Shown here: piece by piece, positions 7,311 through 8,443 of the stretch
Position numbering within the stretch: the first letter of the stretch is position 1
Layout of the letters: every line of letters starts with the position of its first letter
Origin: Verrucomicrobiota bacterium
GTDB taxonomy: Bacteria; Verrucomicrobiota; Verrucomicrobiia; Limisphaerales; UBA1096
Direction: 5' to 3'
NCBI GenBank assembly: GCA_015658765.1
Contig: DQOE01000337.1
Coordinates: 1 to 8,443 of the forward strand
Length of the DNA stretch: 8,443 bases
Notes under the pieces: model-generated
Databases searched by the model: none
Seen by the model: the letters and a program-made list of their open reading frames with translations, nothing else
What the model was told of the DNA's origin: nothing
Made by a program: the position numbers and the translations under genes

Positions 7311-7327
7311 CCTCTCCGGTATTTTTT
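7297..7327 (+). terminator. Rho-independent terminator downstream of metH
   Basis: CCGGA (7297-7301) pairs with TCCGG (7315-7319), and GAGG (7303-7306) with CCTC (7311-7314), with one bulged T and a GTGA tetraloop of the stable GNRA type. A run of six T follows at 7322-7327, two bases after the stem. This is a good intrinsic terminator for + strand transcripts, likely ending metH mRNA about 290 bases past its stop and insulating the protease gene. Its left half is the end of the right repeat element. Confidence 0.65.
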
Positions 7328-7378
7328 GCCTTGATGGGGAGGCTCGCTCCGTTTGCTCAAAACTGGCATCTTCCGGGC

Positions 7379-8443
7379 ATGACGAGTGGCTTTGGATGGG
7401 GCCGTTTTTTTCTCCCGATTTGCCTCGGTTTGACTGGTGTTTGCTGGCCGCTTGGCGCTGAGCGGGGGGCGGAGACTCGCTTGGTTTTTGCGGAGCTTGC
7501 CGGCGAACCGGCGGCGGATGTCGCTGTGCGGCTTCGCGATCGGGGCTTGGCCAATCGCGAAATCGCCGAGGCCACCCGCGTTCGTATTGCCGAAATTGCA
7601 GCCCAGCAGGACGCGCTCGTGGCCAGGCTTGGCCAAGTCGGCGGCGTGGTCGAGGCACGGTTTAGCCGCTTGGTCAACGCGCTAAAGGTGCGGCTGCCGC
7701 CTGCCCATCTGGAGCGCCTACGACGACTCGACGGCGTCGTCGATGTCCGCCCGGTGGCGCAATTTCACCCGTCGACATTGACGAGCGTGCCGTTCATCGG
7801 CACGACGAAGGTCTGGAACCGCGGCAAGCTCTCCGCCACTGGCAAGGGGGTGCGCATTGGCATCATCGACTCCGGCATCGACTACAACCATGCGATGTTC
7901 GGCGGGAGTGGCGACGTGGCGGACTACACCAAGAACAACCCAGCGCGTGTCGAGCCCGGCACATTTCCCACCGAGAAAGTGGTCGGTGGCTATGACTTCG
8001 CCGGCGACGAGTACGATGGCACACAGACTCCGCGTCCGGACAGTGATCCGCTCGACTGCGAGGAGAACGGCCACGGCTCGCACGTGGCCGGCATCGCGGC
8101 GGGAATGGGCGTGCTGACCAACGGTGTGCCGTACTCGGGCGGTTACGGGGAGGAACTGAATATGGACAAGTTTCTGATCGGCCCCGGCGTGGCGCCGGAA
8201 GCCAAGCTGTACGCGCTGAAGGTGTTTGGCTGCAAGGGCACCACCGGCCTGTCGGTGGACGCGATGGAATGGGCGGCCGACCCGGACGCGGACGGCGACC
8301 TCAGCGACCGGCTCGACGTGGTAAACCTGTCGCTGGGCAACTCGTACACCCACCCGGAATTCGAGAACAACGCCGCCGCCCGCCTGTTCAAGCTGGGCTG
8401 TATCGTGGTGAGGGCGGCTGGGAACAGCGGGAACAATTTTTAC
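7379..8443 (+). CDS. Secreted subtilisin-like (S8) serine protease, N-terminal part
   Basis: The frame runs 355 codons to the window end without a stop, so the gene is cut. Residues 1-27 look like a signal peptide: a short N-region with Arg9, a hydrophobic core FFLPICLGLTGVC, and a probable cleavage after PLGA. Residues about 33-130 form a propeptide-like region ending in the LPPAHLERLRRLDGVVDVRP pattern typical of subtilase prodomains. The catalytic domain follows with D164 in GIIDSGID, H232 in GHGSHVAG and the oxyanion N349 in AAGNSG; the catalytic serine lies beyond the window. D164 and H232 are 68 residues apart, against 32 in subtilisin BPN', so an insertion is present as in the Vpr/C5a-peptidase-like long subtilases. 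It probably degrades proteins outside the cell or in the periplasm. The ATG at 7379 was chosen for its signal peptide; ATGs at 7301 and 7334 would add residues before it, and the former lies inside the repeat. No Shine-Dalgarno sequence is nearby. Confidence 0.93.
   Translation, partial: MTSGFGWGRFFLPICLGLTGVCWPLGAERGAETRLVFAELAGEPAADVAVRLRDRGLANREIAEATRVRIAEIAAQQDALVARLGQVGGVVEARFSRLVNALKVRLPPAHLERLRRLDGVVDVRPVAQFHPSTLTSVPFIGTTKVWNRGKLSATGKGVRIGIIDSGIDYNHAMFGGSGDVADYTKNNPARVEPGTFPTEKVVGGYDFAGDEYDGTQTPRPDSDPLDCEENGHGSHVAGIAAGMGVLTNGVPYSGGYGEELNMDKFLIGPGVAPEAKLYALKVFGCKGTTGLSVDAMEWAADPDADGDLSDRLDVVNLSLGNSYTHPEFENNAAARLFKLGCIVVRAAGNSGNNFY

Noticed and set aside
7085..7320. CRISPR array
   Set aside because: The repeats are inverted and unequal, with no regular spacers and no cas genes nearby.
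7075..7461. Open frames across the metH-protease gap, including 128- and 134-codon ones
   Set aside because: They run through hairpin repeats, show low-complexity Arg/Pro/Ser composition, and overlap the protease start in another frame.
7718..8353. 211-codon minus-strand frame opposite the protease
   Set aside because: The plus-strand frame carries the subtilase Asp, His and Asn motifs, so this is a shadow.

Overview
The window is a bacterial chromosomal segment with high-GC protein-coding DNA. The layout (ECF sigma factor plus a one-helix partner, class-I MetH, large secreted subtilase, dispersed hairpin repeats, and almost no Shine-Dalgarno sequences) would suit a Verrucomicrobiota/PVC-type bacterium. 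This is an inference from style, not from a marker gene.

Layout. (1) 1-1283, + strand: the 3' end of an unrecognised gene, then an ECF sigma-70 factor, then a small single-helix membrane protein that is probably its anti-sigma partner. (2) 1243-3068, - strand: a two-gene unit of a two-helix, beta-rich membrane protein followed by a small P-loop ATPase, joined by a 4-bp ATGA overlap and preceded by a near-consensus sigma-70 promoter. I do not recognise either product as a named family; this is the least explained part of the window. The ATPase gene runs tail-to-tail into the anti-sigma candidate with a 41-bp overlap. (3) 3069-3333: a divergent control region with the promoter of the membrane-protein unit and, near metH, a perfect 15-2-15 inverted repeat that looks like an ArsR-type operator. 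(4) 3334-7038, + strand: a complete cobalamin-dependent methionine synthase (metH), with all four modules and key residues present. (5) 7039-7378: no gene; a composite of three hairpin repeat elements, ending in a plausible intrinsic terminator. (6) 7379-8443, + strand: the first 355 codons of a secreted subtilisin-like (S8) protease, cut by the window end before its catalytic serine.

Over all of this lies a sequence-level signal: the palindromic octamer TTGGCCAA occurs ten times (six as CTTGGCCAAG), where about 0.1 would be expected by chance. It occurs in two reading frames and in the intergenic repeat region, and is absent from the ATPase/membrane-protein unit. It resembles a highly iterated palindrome of the cyanobacterial HIP1 kind.

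The genes do not form one pathway. The sigma/anti-sigma pair is a signalling unit, metH serves methionine and one-carbon metabolism and is probably regulated on its own, and the ATPase/membrane-protein pair is an independent unit of unknown role.
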